Shown: positions 51,819 to 61,693 of the stretch, in pieces | How the letters are laid out: each line of letters starts with the position of its first letter | Numbering within the stretch: position 1 is the first letter of the stretch | From: Pelagirhabdus alkalitolerans | Lineage (GTDB): Bacteria; Bacillota; Bacilli; Bacillales; Amphibacillaceae | Length of the DNA stretch: 64,000 nt | Assembly: GCF_900096905.1 (NCBI RefSeq) | Contig: NZ_FMYI01000005.1 | Location: 62,001 to 126,000, forward strand | Direction: 5' to 3' | Position numbers and translations under genes: made by a program | The notes under the pieces: model-generated | The model's input: the letters and a program-made list of their open reading frames with translations, nothing else | The model's database searches: none | What the model was told of the DNA's origin: nothing

Positions 51819-52793
51819 TTATCGATCAAGAATCTCACTCTCACCTAACAAATCATTTAATACAGTTTGAGTAGGTGCTCCTTCCCAATCACCGCTAAAT
51901 TGGGTGGCATATGCACCCAAAGTCGTTGCTGTTTTCAAACATGTTCTAACATCATCTGTTGATAAGTTATCGAACGGGATTTTCATTAACTCATGTAATA
52001 AACCGGCTGCAAAAGCATCACCTGCTCCAACTGTGTCAATAACCTGTTCAACCTTATACGGAGGGGCGCTTATTCGTTTAGAATCAAACGAAGCAACAGC
52101 TCCTTCTGCTCCTTTTTTCACTACAATTAATCGAATACCTAAGTCATGTATCGAATCAAATAGATCCAACTCACTCATATCTGAACCGAATAAACAATCA
52201 AGCTCTTCTTCTCCCGGCAAAAAAACATCACAGTATGGCAGTAACTCAAATAACTTCTGTTTCGCCTCCTTTTCTGACCATAATTTAAATCGAATATTCG
52301 GATCGAATACGACGCGTTTTTCAAGTTCTTTAGCCCGCTTCATAACTGCCTTAGTTAGCTGAAACATTTGCTCATTTAGCGCAGGGGTAATACCTGTAAC
52401 ATGAACAAACTGAGTATCGTGAATCCAGTCATCACTGAAATCAGAAGGTGATAATTGACTCGCAGCTGAGTCTCGGCGGTAATAGTAAACAGCTGGATTT
52501 CTAAGTGGACGTTTTTCTTTAAAGTAAATACCAGTTGGATAGTCTGAGGTTTGTTCTACAAAGCTTGTATCTACACCTTCTCCTTTTAACGTTTTTAAAA
52601 TATAATCACCAAATGGATCAGCCCCTAATTGACTGATCCATCTCACAGAATGATTAAGTCTTGCTAACGCTAAAGCGATATTAGATTCGGCTCCACCAAT
52701 AGCTTTTGTGAACTGCTGGCTTGATTCAATTCCATTCTCAAATCGTGGGTAAAATAGAACCATGCTTTCACCGAAAGTAACCAATTCGGTCAT
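51819..52793 (-). CDS. kdgK: 2-Keto-3-deoxygluconate kinase
   Basis: KdgK phosphorylates 2-keto-3-deoxygluconate to KDPG. The 324-residue PfkB-family sugar kinase has the N-terminal GGAESNIALALARL region and the C-terminal signature DTVGAGDAFAAGLLH with the catalytic aspartate. The ATG at 52793 has AAGGAG 8 nt upstream, within the end of kdgA; an in-frame GTG at 52802 is too close. It lies between kdgA and uxaC. Confidence 0.94.
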   Translation of the reverse strand: MTELVTFGESMVLFYPRFENGIESSQQFTKAIGGAESNIALALARLNHSVRWISQLGADPFGDYILKTLKGEGVDTSFVEQTSDYPTGIYFKEKRPLRNPAVYYYRRDSAASQLSPSDFSDDWIHDTQFVHVTGITPALNEQMFQLTKAVMKRAKELEKRVVFDPNIRFKLWSEKEAKQKLFELLPYCDVFLPGEEELDCLFGSDMSELDLFDSIHDLGIRLIVVKKGAEGAVASFDSKRISAPPYKVEQVIDTVGAGDAFAAGLLHELMKIPFDNLSTDDVRTCLKTATTLGAYATQFSGDWEGAPTQTVLNDLLGESEILDR

Positions 52794-52795
52794 GT

Positions 52796-53428
52796 TTAGC
52801 ACTCCTTTAAGACATCTATATACTGTTTAGCTACTTCTTCAACTGATTGATAATCTCCTTGTTTAACAGCTTTTAAATTGACGAGTTGACTACCTAAACC
52901 AATCGCAGACGCACCGTTTTTAATAAACATAGCTAAATTATCTAAATCAACACCACCTGTTGCCATAACATCGACATGACCAAGCGGGCCTTTAATATTT
53001 TTAATATAAGATGCACCCATGGCACCTGCTGGGAAAATCTTGACAAATTGACAACCCCATTCATAAGCTGTTTGCACTTCTGTTGGAGTGAGTGTTCCTG
53101 GAAAAACAGGAACATGATGATCATTCGCATAATTAATGACGTCCTTAGACAGGTGTGGGGAGACGATAAATTCTGCCCCTGCATCTATAGCAGCTTTGGC
53201 ATCTTTCTCATTTAAAACTGTACCCGCACCTATGTATACATCATCTTGATTAAAGTGGGTGGTCAATTGTTTAATGTCTTCAGCTGCTCCTTCTTTATCC
53301 ATCGTCACTTCAATAAATTTAATCCCACCATCTACAATAGCCTTAACAGTCTTTATAATATGTTCACTGGGAACTTGACGGCAGATGGCGACCAGTTTAT
53401 GTTGTTTCAGGGCGGTTATCATATCCAT
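52796..53428 (-). CDS. kdgA: 2-Keto-3-deoxy-6-phosphogluconate aldolase
   Basis: KdgA splits KDPG to pyruvate and glyceraldehyde-3-phosphate. The 210-residue TIM barrel has the glutamate in KFIEVTMDKE, VYIGAGTVLN, the SPHLSKDVI region, the Schiff-base lysine in CQFVKIFPAG and MATGGVDLDN. The ATG at 53428 has AGGAGG 8 nt upstream; a TTG at 53434 is too close. Its end overlaps the kdgK ribosome site, so the two are coupled. Confidence 0.94.
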   Translation of the reverse strand: MDMITALKQHKLVAICRQVPSEHIIKTVKAIVDGGIKFIEVTMDKEGAAEDIKQLTTHFNQDDVYIGAGTVLNEKDAKAAIDAGAEFIVSPHLSKDVINYANDHHVPVFPGTLTPTEVQTAYEWGCQFVKIFPAGAMGASYIKNIKGPLGHVDVMATGGVDLDNLAMFIKNGASAIGLGSQLVNLKAVKQGDYQSVEEVAKQYIDVLKEC

Positions 53429-53440
53429 TTTCAAATCCTC

Positions 53441-54286
53441 CTATACACCAGAATACGCCATAAATCCACCATCAACCGGAACACTAATACCGGTTACGAA
53501 ACGACTATACGTATCATCCGCTAGCCAAAGTAGCGCACCATGTAAATCTTCAGGTTTCCCTAAGCGATCCATAGGTGTCTGAGATAATATTTTTTCCGTT
53601 CGAGGTGTATAAGAGCCGTCTTCATTCGTTAAAAGCTGACGGTTTTGTTCTGTTAAGAAAAATCCCGGTGCAATCGCATTTACTCGAATTCCCGTTTGAC
53701 CAAAGTGGACAGCCATCCATTGTGTGAAATTATCTATTCCAGCCTTTGCCGCACTATAAGCAGGCACTTTTGTCATAGGTGATGGGGCGCTCATTGATGA
53801 CATATTAAGAATAGATCCCTTCGTTTTAAGCAATTCTTTGGTGAACACTTGTGAAGGAATCAATGTCCCCATTAAATTTAAATTAAAGACAAAGTCAAAC
53901 CCTTCTTGTGTTAAATCAAAAAAGCTTCGTACAGTATCATCCTCAACATCTGCCTCATCATATATTTCATTTGTCGTAGAACCTTCCGGATGATTACCAC
54001 CCGCACCATTAATTAATAGATCCACCTGACCAAATGTATTAACTACCTCATCTTTTGCTTTTTCTACAACATCGCGCTTCGTTACATCACAAAAAACAGA
54101 TATTGCTTCTCCACCCTCTTGTTTGATAGATTCTGCAACTTGATCTCCTTTATCTTTCGTTAAATTTAAAATAGCAATTTTCATACCGTGTGTTGCTAAT
54201 TCTTTAGCCATTGAACCACAAAGTACTCCGCCACCACCTGTCACAACAGCAACTTTTCCTTTTAAATTCGTATGTACAGGCTTCAC
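53441..54286 (-). CDS. uxuB: D-Mannonate oxidoreductase (fructuronate reductase), SDR type
   Basis: This NADH-dependent enzyme reduces D-fructuronate to D-mannonate. The 281-residue short-chain dehydrogenase has the TGGGGVLCG nucleotide loop, NGAGGNHPEG, the catalytic serine in NMSSMSA and the Y-x3-K pair in YSAAKAG. It matches the SDR-type UxuB (YjmF) of Bacillus rather than the unrelated E. coli UxuB. The GTG at 54286 is used, with GGAGG 7 nt upstream, and overlaps the uxuA stop by 4 bp. Confidence 0.9.
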   Translation of the reverse strand: MKPVHTNLKGKVAVVTGGGGVLCGSMAKELATHGMKIAILNLTKDKGDQVAESIKQEGGEAISVFCDVTKRDVVEKAKDEVVNTFGQVDLLINGAGGNHPEGSTTNEIYDEADVEDDTVRSFFDLTQEGFDFVFNLNLMGTLIPSQVFTKELLKTKGSILNMSSMSAPSPMTKVPAYSAAKAGIDNFTQWMAVHFGQTGIRVNAIAPGFFLTEQNRQLLTNEDGSYTPRTEKILSQTPMDRLGKPEDLHGALLWLADDTYSRFVTGISVPVDGGFMAYSGV

Positions 54287-55353
54287 GATCTCTCCTCCTC
54301 TAAACAATCCCAAATACCTTGCATATAAACAGCACCTAAAGCACGGTCATAAAGACCATAGCCCGGACGTGAATCTTCGCCCCAAATCATGCGACCATGA
54401 TCCGGTCTAACGTATCCTTTGTAATCATGCTGATGCAAAACCGATATCAGTTTTCTTACATCAACACTCCCGCTATACTCTCGGTGATCAACCTCGTGAA
54501 AGTCACCTTTTTCATTATGCGTCACATTACGAATGTGAATGAATGGTGCTCGATCACGCTGAATGACCTGATCAAAAATTTGAGGTAAATCATTATCACG
54601 ATTGGCTCCAAGAGATCCTGAACAAAGTGTTATACCGTTTTCTGGCTCATCAACCGCTTGTAAAATACGATTAATATCCGCTTCATTTTTAACAATACGT
54701 GGTAAATTAAATACAGACCACGGTGGATCATCCGGATGAATCGCCATTTTAATATCGCATTCTTTTGCGACAGGAATGACTTGTTCTAAAAAGTAAACAA
54801 GATTATTAAATAATCCTTCTTCTGTCATGCCATCATACTGTTCAAAAAGTGTCGCAATATGAGCAAGTCGCTCCGGTTCCCAACCAGGCATCGCATGACC
54901 TTTTGATTCTTTTGAAATACGGTCGATCAATTCATTTGGATCAATGCCTTCAACCTTATCTCGTTCATAACTTAAAGCAGTTGAACCGTCAGGTAATGGC
55001 ATCGCTAAGTCTGATCGTGTCCAGTCAAATATTGGCATAAAATTGTAACAGATTACTTTTACGCCACGTTTACTTAGTTTTCGCATCGTCGATTTATAGT
55101 TTTCAATATACTGGTCTCTAGATGGCAAACCTAGTTTAATATCATCGTGTACATTAACACTTTCGATCACTTCTAATTCTAGGTTTGCCTCTTTTGCTTT
55201 ATTAACTAATTCATCTATATCTTCTTCCGGCCAATCCTCTCCAGCTGGTATATGAAATATACCTCCAACAACGCCTGTCATGCCTGGGATTTGTTTGATA
55301 TAGTTTAACGGAATCTTATCATCGCGACCAAACCACCTAAATGTCATCTTCAT
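54283..55353 (-). CDS. uxuA: D-Mannonate dehydratase
   Basis: UxuA removes water from D-mannonate to give 2-keto-3-deoxygluconate. The 356-residue TIM-barrel enzyme starts MKMTFRWFGRDDKIPLNYIKQ and has VICYNFMPIFDWTRSDL, KMAIHPDDPPWSVFNLPRI and VRPDHGRMIWGE, the metal-binding histidines of the family. GGGAGG precedes the ATG. It follows aguA by 21 nt and overlaps uxuB. Confidence 0.96.
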   Translation of the reverse strand: MKMTFRWFGRDDKIPLNYIKQIPGMTGVVGGIFHIPAGEDWPEEDIDELVNKAKEANLELEVIESVNVHDDIKLGLPSRDQYIENYKSTMRKLSKRGVKVICYNFMPIFDWTRSDLAMPLPDGSTALSYERDKVEGIDPNELIDRISKESKGHAMPGWEPERLAHIATLFEQYDGMTEEGLFNNLVYFLEQVIPVAKECDIKMAIHPDDPPWSVFNLPRIVKNEADINRILQAVDEPENGITLCSGSLGANRDNDLPQIFDQVIQRDRAPFIHIRNVTHNEKGDFHEVDHREYSGSVDVRKLISVLHQHDYKGYVRPDHGRMIWGEDSRPGYGLYDRALGAVYMQGIWDCLEEERS

Positions 55354-55374
55354 GGTGAGATGCCTCCCTTTGTT

Positions 55375-57414
55375 TTAATAAATCGTTCGTTTGTGTTGAT
55401 CATCAATGCCCGATTTACGATAGAAATACGTATTAATGATGTCACGCCACTCTTTAGCCATATACAGCTGGTGATCCAGTCTTTCGGATACATCTTTAAA
55501 ACGTCTTTCATCAACTTTATTTTTCAGTTGTTGCCAATCATCGATCATGGCTTCAACCTGCTCAACACCTTTAAAGTGTGTATCATAAATATGTTGAATT
55601 ACGGTTTTACCACTCTTTAACTGATGCGTATACGGAACATGATGGAAAAATAACAACAACTCATCCGGACACGACTCAAGCGCATTATAGACATCACGGT
55701 TTACGGGATGATATTGTCCTGCGTATCCTGTACCTGTTTCAATCGTACGATCGACACCAATTCCGTCTCGATCTGCAAAATGATAGGTTCCCCAAGCCAT
55801 ATACTCATAACCATCAATATTAGGACCATAATGGTGACTCACATTCACCATCCACCCAATGCCAAGTGGCGAGGTGTAATTTTCATAAATCTCCCATGAA
55901 GGCATCACCATCTGCATGATGTGATCAACAACGTGATGATCACGTCCAAATGTTTGCTTAGTCCATTCCAGTGCGATCGCTTCAGCCGATAAATCCGGAT
56001 TCCAAATTAATCGACCATAACCATATAGATTTAATTGAGCCATTGTATGACCTGTCCAATTATAATCATTACCAACATTTGAAACAGCGACAATGCCTGA
56101 GATCGATTGATCAAATACGTCACCACTAACGATATCCTTTACCTGTGTACCTTCACCTTTGGCTTGTGTATCAAAGGCTAGTACTTCTTTCCATTGAGGA
56201 ATTAAATACACAAGATGACGTTGTTGGCCTAAGTATTCTTGTGCAATTTGAAATTCTAAAAATTGATTCGTTTTTTCTAGTCCACCAATTAATGGTGAAA
56301 CAGGTTCACGGACTTGGAAATCCATCGGTCCATTTTTAATTTGTAACACCACATTATCTTTAAACTGACCATCAAGTGGCATAAAATGATCATATGCAGC
56401 TCGCGCCCGGTCTGTTTTACGATCACGCCAATCTTGTTTACAGTTATAAACAAAACAGCGCCAGATGACGATGCCACCGAACGGTGCTAACGCATCAGCT
56501 AACATGTTTGCCCCTTCGGCATGATTACGATCATATGTAAACGGTCCTGGTCGATTTTCAGAATCAGCTTTCACCAAGAAACCACCTAATTGAGGGACAC
56601 GCTTATAAACATGTTGAACCGTTTGTTTCCAAAATTGAATCACTCGCTCATCTAATGGATCGGCTGTATCTAACCCTCCAAATTCAATTGGTGACGCATA
56701 ATTAATACTTAAGTACATCGTAATCCCATATTGATTGAAAATATCAGATGTCTGTTTAACCTCATCTAAGTACTTATCCGTAATTAAATGTGACTCAACT
56801 TGATGAACATTGACATTATTAATCGTTAAAGCATTAATGCCTACCGAGCTTAACAATCGAGCATAATCATGGATACGAGCTCTGTCTTTTATAAATTGAT
56901 AATCATCATAGAAAAAGGATTGGCCTGCATACCCTCTTTCCACATCACCATTCATATCATCCCAGTGATTAATCATACGAAAAGCATTTTTAGGCGCTTC
57001 ATAACAATCCATTGTGTTCAATGGTGTTTCTGATTGTATTTCTCTTAATATGTGGAAAATACCATATAAGACAGCTCGACTACTTCCTCCTGTTAAAGTA
57101 AGGCCTGAATCTGTTGATTTAACCTGAAAACCTTCTTTAGCTAAGTTCGAATCCACATTAATTACAAATGAACCACCGTTTTGGCTTATGTTAGGCGAAA
57201 ATCCTACCATTTCAAACATCGCTAACTGAATTTCTTCCAAAGCACGATCTATAATCACATCACGATTGCAGTCTAAATGGATGGATGAAAAATAACTTAA
57301 TACTTTTTTTTGATAACCTTCATCTCCAATAGATCGATATTGAAGCCAAGCGCGGTAACTCGTCAGTTGGTCTTCTTCTAAACCATCCACAAGCCTTTCA
57401 TTTTTTCGATACAT
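55375..57414 (-). CDS. aguA: GH67 alpha-glucuronidase
   Basis: AguA removes (4-O-methyl-)glucuronic acid from the non-reducing end of aldouronates. The 679-residue protein lacks a signal peptide and is intracellular. It has SSRAVLYGIFHILRE, FGGIVIWRCFVYNCKQDWRDRK in part, FLVKADSENRPGPF and WNPDLSAEAIALEW, all typical of GH67. The start is ATG at 57414, with AAGGGG 9 nt upstream. It leads the glucuronate genes and follows the ABC importer across a terminator-like hairpin, so it acts on what that importer delivers. Confidence 0.95.
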   Translation of the reverse strand: MYRKNERLVDGLEEDQLTSYRAWLQYRSIGDEGYQKKVLSYFSSIHLDCNRDVIIDRALEEIQLAMFEMVGFSPNISQNGGSFVINVDSNLAKEGFQVKSTDSGLTLTGGSSRAVLYGIFHILREIQSETPLNTMDCYEAPKNAFRMINHWDDMNGDVERGYAGQSFFYDDYQFIKDRARIHDYARLLSSVGINALTINNVNVHQVESHLITDKYLDEVKQTSDIFNQYGITMYLSINYASPIEFGGLDTADPLDERVIQFWKQTVQHVYKRVPQLGGFLVKADSENRPGPFTYDRNHAEGANMLADALAPFGGIVIWRCFVYNCKQDWRDRKTDRARAAYDHFMPLDGQFKDNVVLQIKNGPMDFQVREPVSPLIGGLEKTNQFLEFQIAQEYLGQQRHLVYLIPQWKEVLAFDTQAKGEGTQVKDIVSGDVFDQSISGIVAVSNVGNDYNWTGHTMAQLNLYGYGRLIWNPDLSAEAIALEWTKQTFGRDHHVVDHIMQMVMPSWEIYENYTSPLGIGWMVNVSHHYGPNIDGYEYMAWGTYHFADRDGIGVDRTIETGTGYAGQYHPVNRDVYNALESCPDELLLFFHHVPYTHQLKSGKTVIQHIYDTHFKGVEQVEAMIDDWQQLKNKVDERRFKDVSERLDHQLYMAKEWRDIINTYFYRKSGIDDQHKRTIY

Positions 57415-57440
57415 AACGTTCAACCCCTTATTTAGAAAAT

Positions 57441-57480
57441 AAAAGCGTCAAAAGCTAATAAATAACTTTAGACGCTTTTT
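57441..57480 (-). terminator. Terminator-like hairpin between importer genes and aguA
   Basis: AAAAGCGTC (57441-57449) pairs with GACGCTTTT (57471-57479), with short inner pairing. On the minus strand a U-rich stretch follows. It probably lowers but may not stop read-through into aguA. Confidence 0.65.
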
Positions 57481-57490
57481 TTATTTGTCA

Positions 57491-58417
57491 TTAACCTTTT
57501 ACGCCACCAATTGTTAAACCTTTAACGAAGTATTTCTGTAAGAATGGGTAAACACAAATAATTGGGACAGATACAACAACCGTCATGGCTGCTCGGATCG
57601 ATTGTGGCGTAACCGTATCCTGTTGCCCACCTATAGCATCTGCGAAGGCATCTTGTGCACTCCCTGAGTCAAAGGCAGCATTCGAGTTACTTAATACCTT
57701 CATTAACTCATATTGTAACGTTGACAATTCAGGGAAGGAGGAGTTGTATATAAATACATCAAACCACTGATTCCACTGAGCAACGGCTACGAATAATGAA
57801 ACAGTTGCGATAACGGGTAAAGCAAGTGGAAGTGCAATTTTGAAGAATTGCACAAATTCTCCCGCACCATCCATACGTGCTGATTCAAATAGTGTCTCAG
57901 GTAAACCTTCAATAAATGAACGAATAACGATAACGTTAAATACACCAATTAGTGTCGGGAAAATATAAATCCAAAATGTACCGATTAATCCAAGCTCACG
58001 GTGAAGTAAATATGTTGGAATTAAACCCGCATTCATATACATTGTTAAAACAAATGCTAATGTTACAAATTTACGTAAAATGAAGTGAGGTCTTGAAATC
58101 GTGTAAGCAACCATAGCTGAAGCAAGTACACCTAAACCAGTACCAATCACCGTACGCATGACTGAAATAAAGCCTGCTTGTATAATTTGTGCATTATTGA
58201 ATACGTGCTCATAATTATAAAGTGTAAACTCACGTGGAAGTAAGTGTATACCACCACGGACGGTATCAGTTGCCGCATTTAGTGAGATTGCAAATGTATT
58301 TAACATCGGATATAACATAACCACGACTAGTAAAATCATAAAGATGACATTTATGGTGTCGAAAATGAGGTCATCAACTCCACGTCTTTTTCCAGCTAAC
58401 TTTCTTAAAATATCCAT
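57491..58417 (-). CDS. ABC sugar importer permease (LplC/CUT1 type)
   Basis: The 308-residue permease has six hydrophobic helices and the cytoplasmic coupling loop SARMDGAGEFVQFFKIALPLALP, where the EAA-type glycine is conserved. It matches LplC/YtcP-like CUT1 permeases for oligosaccharides. GAGGAGGGA precedes the ATG. It lies 12 nt after the other permease. No ATPase gene is near; such importers usually share a multi-sugar ATPase of the MsmX type. Confidence 0.9.
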   Translation of the reverse strand: MDILRKLAGKRRGVDDLIFDTINVIFMILLVVVMLYPMLNTFAISLNAATDTVRGGIHLLPREFTLYNYEHVFNNAQIIQAGFISVMRTVIGTGLGVLASAMVAYTISRPHFILRKFVTLAFVLTMYMNAGLIPTYLLHRELGLIGTFWIYIFPTLIGVFNVIVIRSFIEGLPETLFESARMDGAGEFVQFFKIALPLALPVIATVSLFVAVAQWNQWFDVFIYNSSFPELSTLQYELMKVLSNSNAAFDSGSAQDAFADAIGGQQDTVTPQSIRAAMTVVVSVPIICVYPFLQKYFVKGLTIGGVKG

Positions 58418-58429
58418 GATGTCCCTCCT

Positions 58430-59407
58430 CTAAAATAATCGAGCTTCGCCAAGTTTTTCTGCAACCTTATTGGCACCAAATAAGAATATGAAGCTGACCA
58501 CCGTTTTAAACATTCCGGCCGCAGTTGCGAGTGAGAAGTTGGCCATTGAAATACCATAACGTAAAACAAATATATCAAGGTTTTCTGCATAGTCCATATT
58601 CATTGGATTCATCAGTAAGTATTGCGCTTCAAAACCAGACTCTAAAATATATCCAATATTCATAATCATTAAAATAACGACAACTGTTCTGATACCTGGT
58701 AATGTAATAAACAAAATACGTTGTAATCTTGAAGCGCCGTCGATTTCTGCTGCTTCATATTGTTCTTGGTCGATCATGGTGATCGCAGCTAAGTATATAA
58801 TTGAATTCCAACCAACCATTTTCCAAACATCTGCTGCACCAATGACACCCCAGAAGAACTGACCAACACCAAGCCACATAACGGGTTCGTCAATAATACC
58901 TAAGTTCAAAAGAACAATATTGACAATCCCATCTTCCATTGCCAAAGCAGATGATACTAAACCTGCTACAACAACCCAGCTTAAAAAGTGAGGCATATAA
59001 CTAATTGTTTGAACAACACGTTTAAACGTTACACTTCGAAGCTCATTTAATAGAACGGCTAGCGTAATCGCTGTCACAAACCCTAATACAAGGTTGATTA
59101 TACTCATAGCTAGCGTATTTCTCATAACTTCCAAAAATCGATCATCTGTGAATAAAAATCGGAAGTGATCAAACCCAACCCACTCCGACTCTAGAAAACC
59201 TCTAGCTGGTCTGAAGTCTTGAAACGACATGACCCAACCACCGAGTGGCAAATATTTAAAGATGAATAACCATAGTAGAAACGGGATACTCATCCACATT
59301 AATTCTTTTTGTTCACGTGCTTTTTTAAAAAAATGTTTAGCACCTTTCTTGGGTCTTTTTCCTTTTAATTCTTTTGTCACGCCTAAAGGATTAACTGGTT
59401 GTCCCAA
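58430..59407 (-). CDS. ABC sugar importer permease (LplB/CUT1 type)
   Basis: The 325-residue permease has a positively charged N-terminus, six helices and the EAA loop EAAEIDGASRLQRILFITLPGI. It matches the LplB family. The start is a TTG at 59407, with AAGGAGGG 8 nt upstream and no ATG in frame nearby. It pairs with the permease at 57491 to form the channel, and receives substrate from the lipoprotein at 59632. Confidence 0.9.
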   Translation of the reverse strand: MGQPVNPLGVTKELKGKRPKKGAKHFFKKAREQKELMWMSIPFLLWLFIFKYLPLGGWVMSFQDFRPARGFLESEWVGFDHFRFLFTDDRFLEVMRNTLAMSIINLVLGFVTAITLAVLLNELRSVTFKRVVQTISYMPHFLSWVVVAGLVSSALAMEDGIVNIVLLNLGIIDEPVMWLGVGQFFWGVIGAADVWKMVGWNSIIYLAAITMIDQEQYEAAEIDGASRLQRILFITLPGIRTVVVILMIMNIGYILESGFEAQYLLMNPMNMDYAENLDIFVLRYGISMANFSLATAAGMFKTVVSFIFLFGANKVAEKLGEARLF

Positions 59408-59575
59408 ATCATTCGCCCTCCTTAGAATACTTTTTATAAATAACTAATTTAGAAAAATAAACCTACTGGCTTATGTAAGCGAGTAACCATTTAAGAAATT
59501 TTGCGCCTCTTAAATCAATCCGCCTATTTTTCCAAACTAATTTGAAATAGACTTAAGGTTACACATTTTTTATAA

Positions 59576-59621
59576 AATAAGGCTTGTAGCAAGCGGGGGG
59601 GGTGCCTGCTACAGCCTTATT
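59576..59621 (-). terminator. Hairpin with G8 loop between binding protein and permeases
   Basis: AATAAGGCT-GTAGCA arms (59576-59591 and 59607-59621) pair along 15 bp with one bulged T. The loop contains eight consecutive Gs (59595-59602). On the minus strand UUUUAUAAAAAA follows. It likely acts as partial terminator or 3' protector, giving more binding protein than permease. The rest of 59408-59575 shows nothing else. Confidence 0.65.
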
Positions 59622-59631
59622 CTATCAATTG

Positions 59632-61326
59632 TTAATCGGCAAATTGCCAGTTCCCATCTAGACGTTCTTGAACAACTCGTGTGAAGTATTCCTCATATGC
59701 CTCTACATCCAGAGAACGATACGCTTCAACAAATTCATTCCACTCATCATCGAAATCTTCAGGCTCTGCTAAAACAATTCGAGGATAGTGACGCTTTAAG
59801 ACCTCATCAGAACGTTCTTCAAAGATTTGTGGATCAGAACCTTGCTCTACATTGGCACTCCATGCAGGGAACCAAGGACGATCTTGTGGTGCTGCAAATA
59901 ATTCAGAGAATGTATCAATATCATAAGCTTCAAGATATTCCATATCATCTTCATCATATTCAGCTAATGCAACTTCTGGCTGACGACGAGGTTCAACTGC
60001 ATTTCCATCTGAGAATGAACCGTTAATACGTGGCCAATCCCATTCAAATGTCGTCATACCGAAATCTTCTCTCCAGTCTTGATCACTAGTAAGTTCAATT
60101 TGCTCATCAGTTCTGTAGTAACGACCATCTTCATCAACTTCGTAGTGCTCGCCTTCATAGCCCCACATTACTTTACGTTGGTTCTCTTCTTTAATTAAGT
60201 TATCCCAGAATTGGATAATACGCTCTGGATTTTCTGCATCCACTGTAATACCAACACCGCGGTTTTGTGTGAATGCAGGAGGATCCATGTACTGATCTTC
60301 AATGCTTTCATCAAATGTGATTGGAAGTGCAATGTATTCTTTGTCTGGATCACCCATATCTTCAATCGCAATACGTGCTTGAGCGAAGTTCCATCCATAA
60401 TCGAAGAACCCTAATACACGGCCTGATGATAATTTCGCTAAATAATCATCATAGTTCATAACGAACATTTCTTGATCAATATAACCTTCAGCATTTAATT
60501 CATTTAGTTTTCTTAAGTAGTCTTCAGCATACTCTGAATCACCATAAACATTTGCCTCATGTGTATCCATATCAACGATGACACCACCGTCATTTGGATA
60601 ACCAGCTAAGTGCATTGGTACGTTTGAGAATACGAAGAAACTTGTATCATACGTTAGTCCAGTGAATGGCACTGTGTTCATACCATCAATCTCTGGGTTT
60701 TCATCTGCATAATCTGTGATTAAGTCAAAGTATTCATCAAGTGTGTTTACTTCTGGGAAGCCCGCTTCTTTCAAAATACCACGTTGCATCCAGAAAGCAC
60801 CTTGGTCCGTGTTAGGGATCGGTTGGTATTCGTTAACATTCGCACCAAATGGAATGTAATAAATATTTCCGTCTGGTAATGTGAAACGATCGATATAATC
60901 GTCGTACATTTCTAAAATATTTGGACCATGTTCTTCTAATAAATCATTTAACGGAATAAAAGCGCCTGCATCTAATAACATATCTAGACCAGCTTGTGGT
61001 GCGATCGTATCTGGATATTCACCACTAGCGACCATAACACCGATACGTTCGTTCAAGTCACCTACTAAGTGCTCAACTTGGAAGTTAACCCCAGTTTGCT
61101 CTTCAAACAAAGCACCTAGTTCTGTTTCATTTGTATGCAAATCCTGACCTGATGTTGCATTGAAGAAGTGATACGTGACAGGTTCGTCTGATACTTCTTC
61201 ACTTGTTTCCTCATCTGTTGATTCGTCATCATCTGTTGCAGCAGCGTCATCATCGTTACCACATGCAACGAACAACAGCATGAAACCGACTAACATGAAC
61301 AACAAAAACGATTTCTTTTTAACCAC
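59632..61326 (-). CDS. Extracellular sugar-binding lipoprotein, LplA-like (probably aldouronate)
   Basis: The 564-residue lipoprotein has a signal peptide with lipobox LFVACG (C22), then an Asp/Glu-rich linker of about 25 residues and a large family 1 solute-binding domain. The great excess of acidic residues is typical of an exported halophile protein. The start is GTG at 61326 with AAAGGGG upstream. It is first in an importer operon next to aguA, so aldouronates are the probable ligand. Two abutting cre-like sites and a TATAAT box lie upstream. Confidence 0.9.
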   Translation of the reverse strand: MVKKKSFLLFMLVGFMLLFVACGNDDDAAATDDDESTDEETSEEVSDEPVTYHFFNATSGQDLHTNETELGALFEEQTGVNFQVEHLVGDLNERIGVMVASGEYPDTIAPQAGLDMLLDAGAFIPLNDLLEEHGPNILEMYDDYIDRFTLPDGNIYYIPFGANVNEYQPIPNTDQGAFWMQRGILKEAGFPEVNTLDEYFDLITDYADENPEIDGMNTVPFTGLTYDTSFFVFSNVPMHLAGYPNDGGVIVDMDTHEANVYGDSEYAEDYLRKLNELNAEGYIDQEMFVMNYDDYLAKLSSGRVLGFFDYGWNFAQARIAIEDMGDPDKEYIALPITFDESIEDQYMDPPAFTQNRGVGITVDAENPERIIQFWDNLIKEENQRKVMWGYEGEHYEVDEDGRYYRTDEQIELTSDQDWREDFGMTTFEWDWPRINGSFSDGNAVEPRRQPEVALAEYDEDDMEYLEAYDIDTFSELFAAPQDRPWFPAWSANVEQGSDPQIFEERSDEVLKRHYPRIVLAEPEDFDDEWNEFVEAYRSLDVEAYEEYFTRVVQERLDGNWQFAD

Positions 61327-61372
61327 TTGATTACCCCTTTCTTTTTAGAAAAGTTATTTTTGCTCCCTTTTA

Positions 61373-61400
61373 TGAAAGCACTTTCATTATAGCGCTTACA
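61373..61400 (-). promoter_or_regulatory. Two abutting cre-like sites and -10 box of the importer operon
   Basis: TGAAAGCACTTTCA (61373-61386) and minus-strand TGTAAGCGCTATAA (61387-61400) each match 13 of 14 cre positions and touch end to end. TATAAT (61391-61386, minus) falls across the joint. No good -35 exists, so an activator is probably needed. The rest of 61401-61654 shows nothing recognisable. Confidence 0.65.
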
Positions 61401-61654
61401 AAGATGTTATTCACCACTACAAACTAAAGTGCTATCCCTATAAATTATAGATCAAATGGTTAGATTATTCTTCAGTGCCTGCCCTGTCTATGATTGACCG
61501 TTCATTCCTTCCCTAATTTTCTATACAATTCGTTCATTAACGATTTAAATTTGGGATTGTTTTAATCGAAAAACGACATTTTTCATTAATTTTCATCAAT
61601 AAGTCCACTCTGTTTAGATAATGTTTTAAAAACTATAGATTTTTGAAACATTAA

Positions 61655-61686
61655 AAAACATCACCCATTGAGTAAGGTGATGTTTT
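61655..61686 (-). terminator. Terminator of the sensor kinase gene
   Basis: AAAACATCACC (61655-61665) pairs with GGTGATGTTTT (61676-61686). A- and T-runs flank it, and it lies 8 nt past the kinase stop, separating it from the importer operon. Confidence 0.85.
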
Positions 61687-61693
61687 AAAAAGA

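Noticed and set aside
51904..52362. 152-codon plus-strand open frame opposite kdgK
   Set aside because: It is antisense to a secure sugar kinase gene, rich in Ser/Asn as expected for a shadow frame, and lacks a ribosome site.
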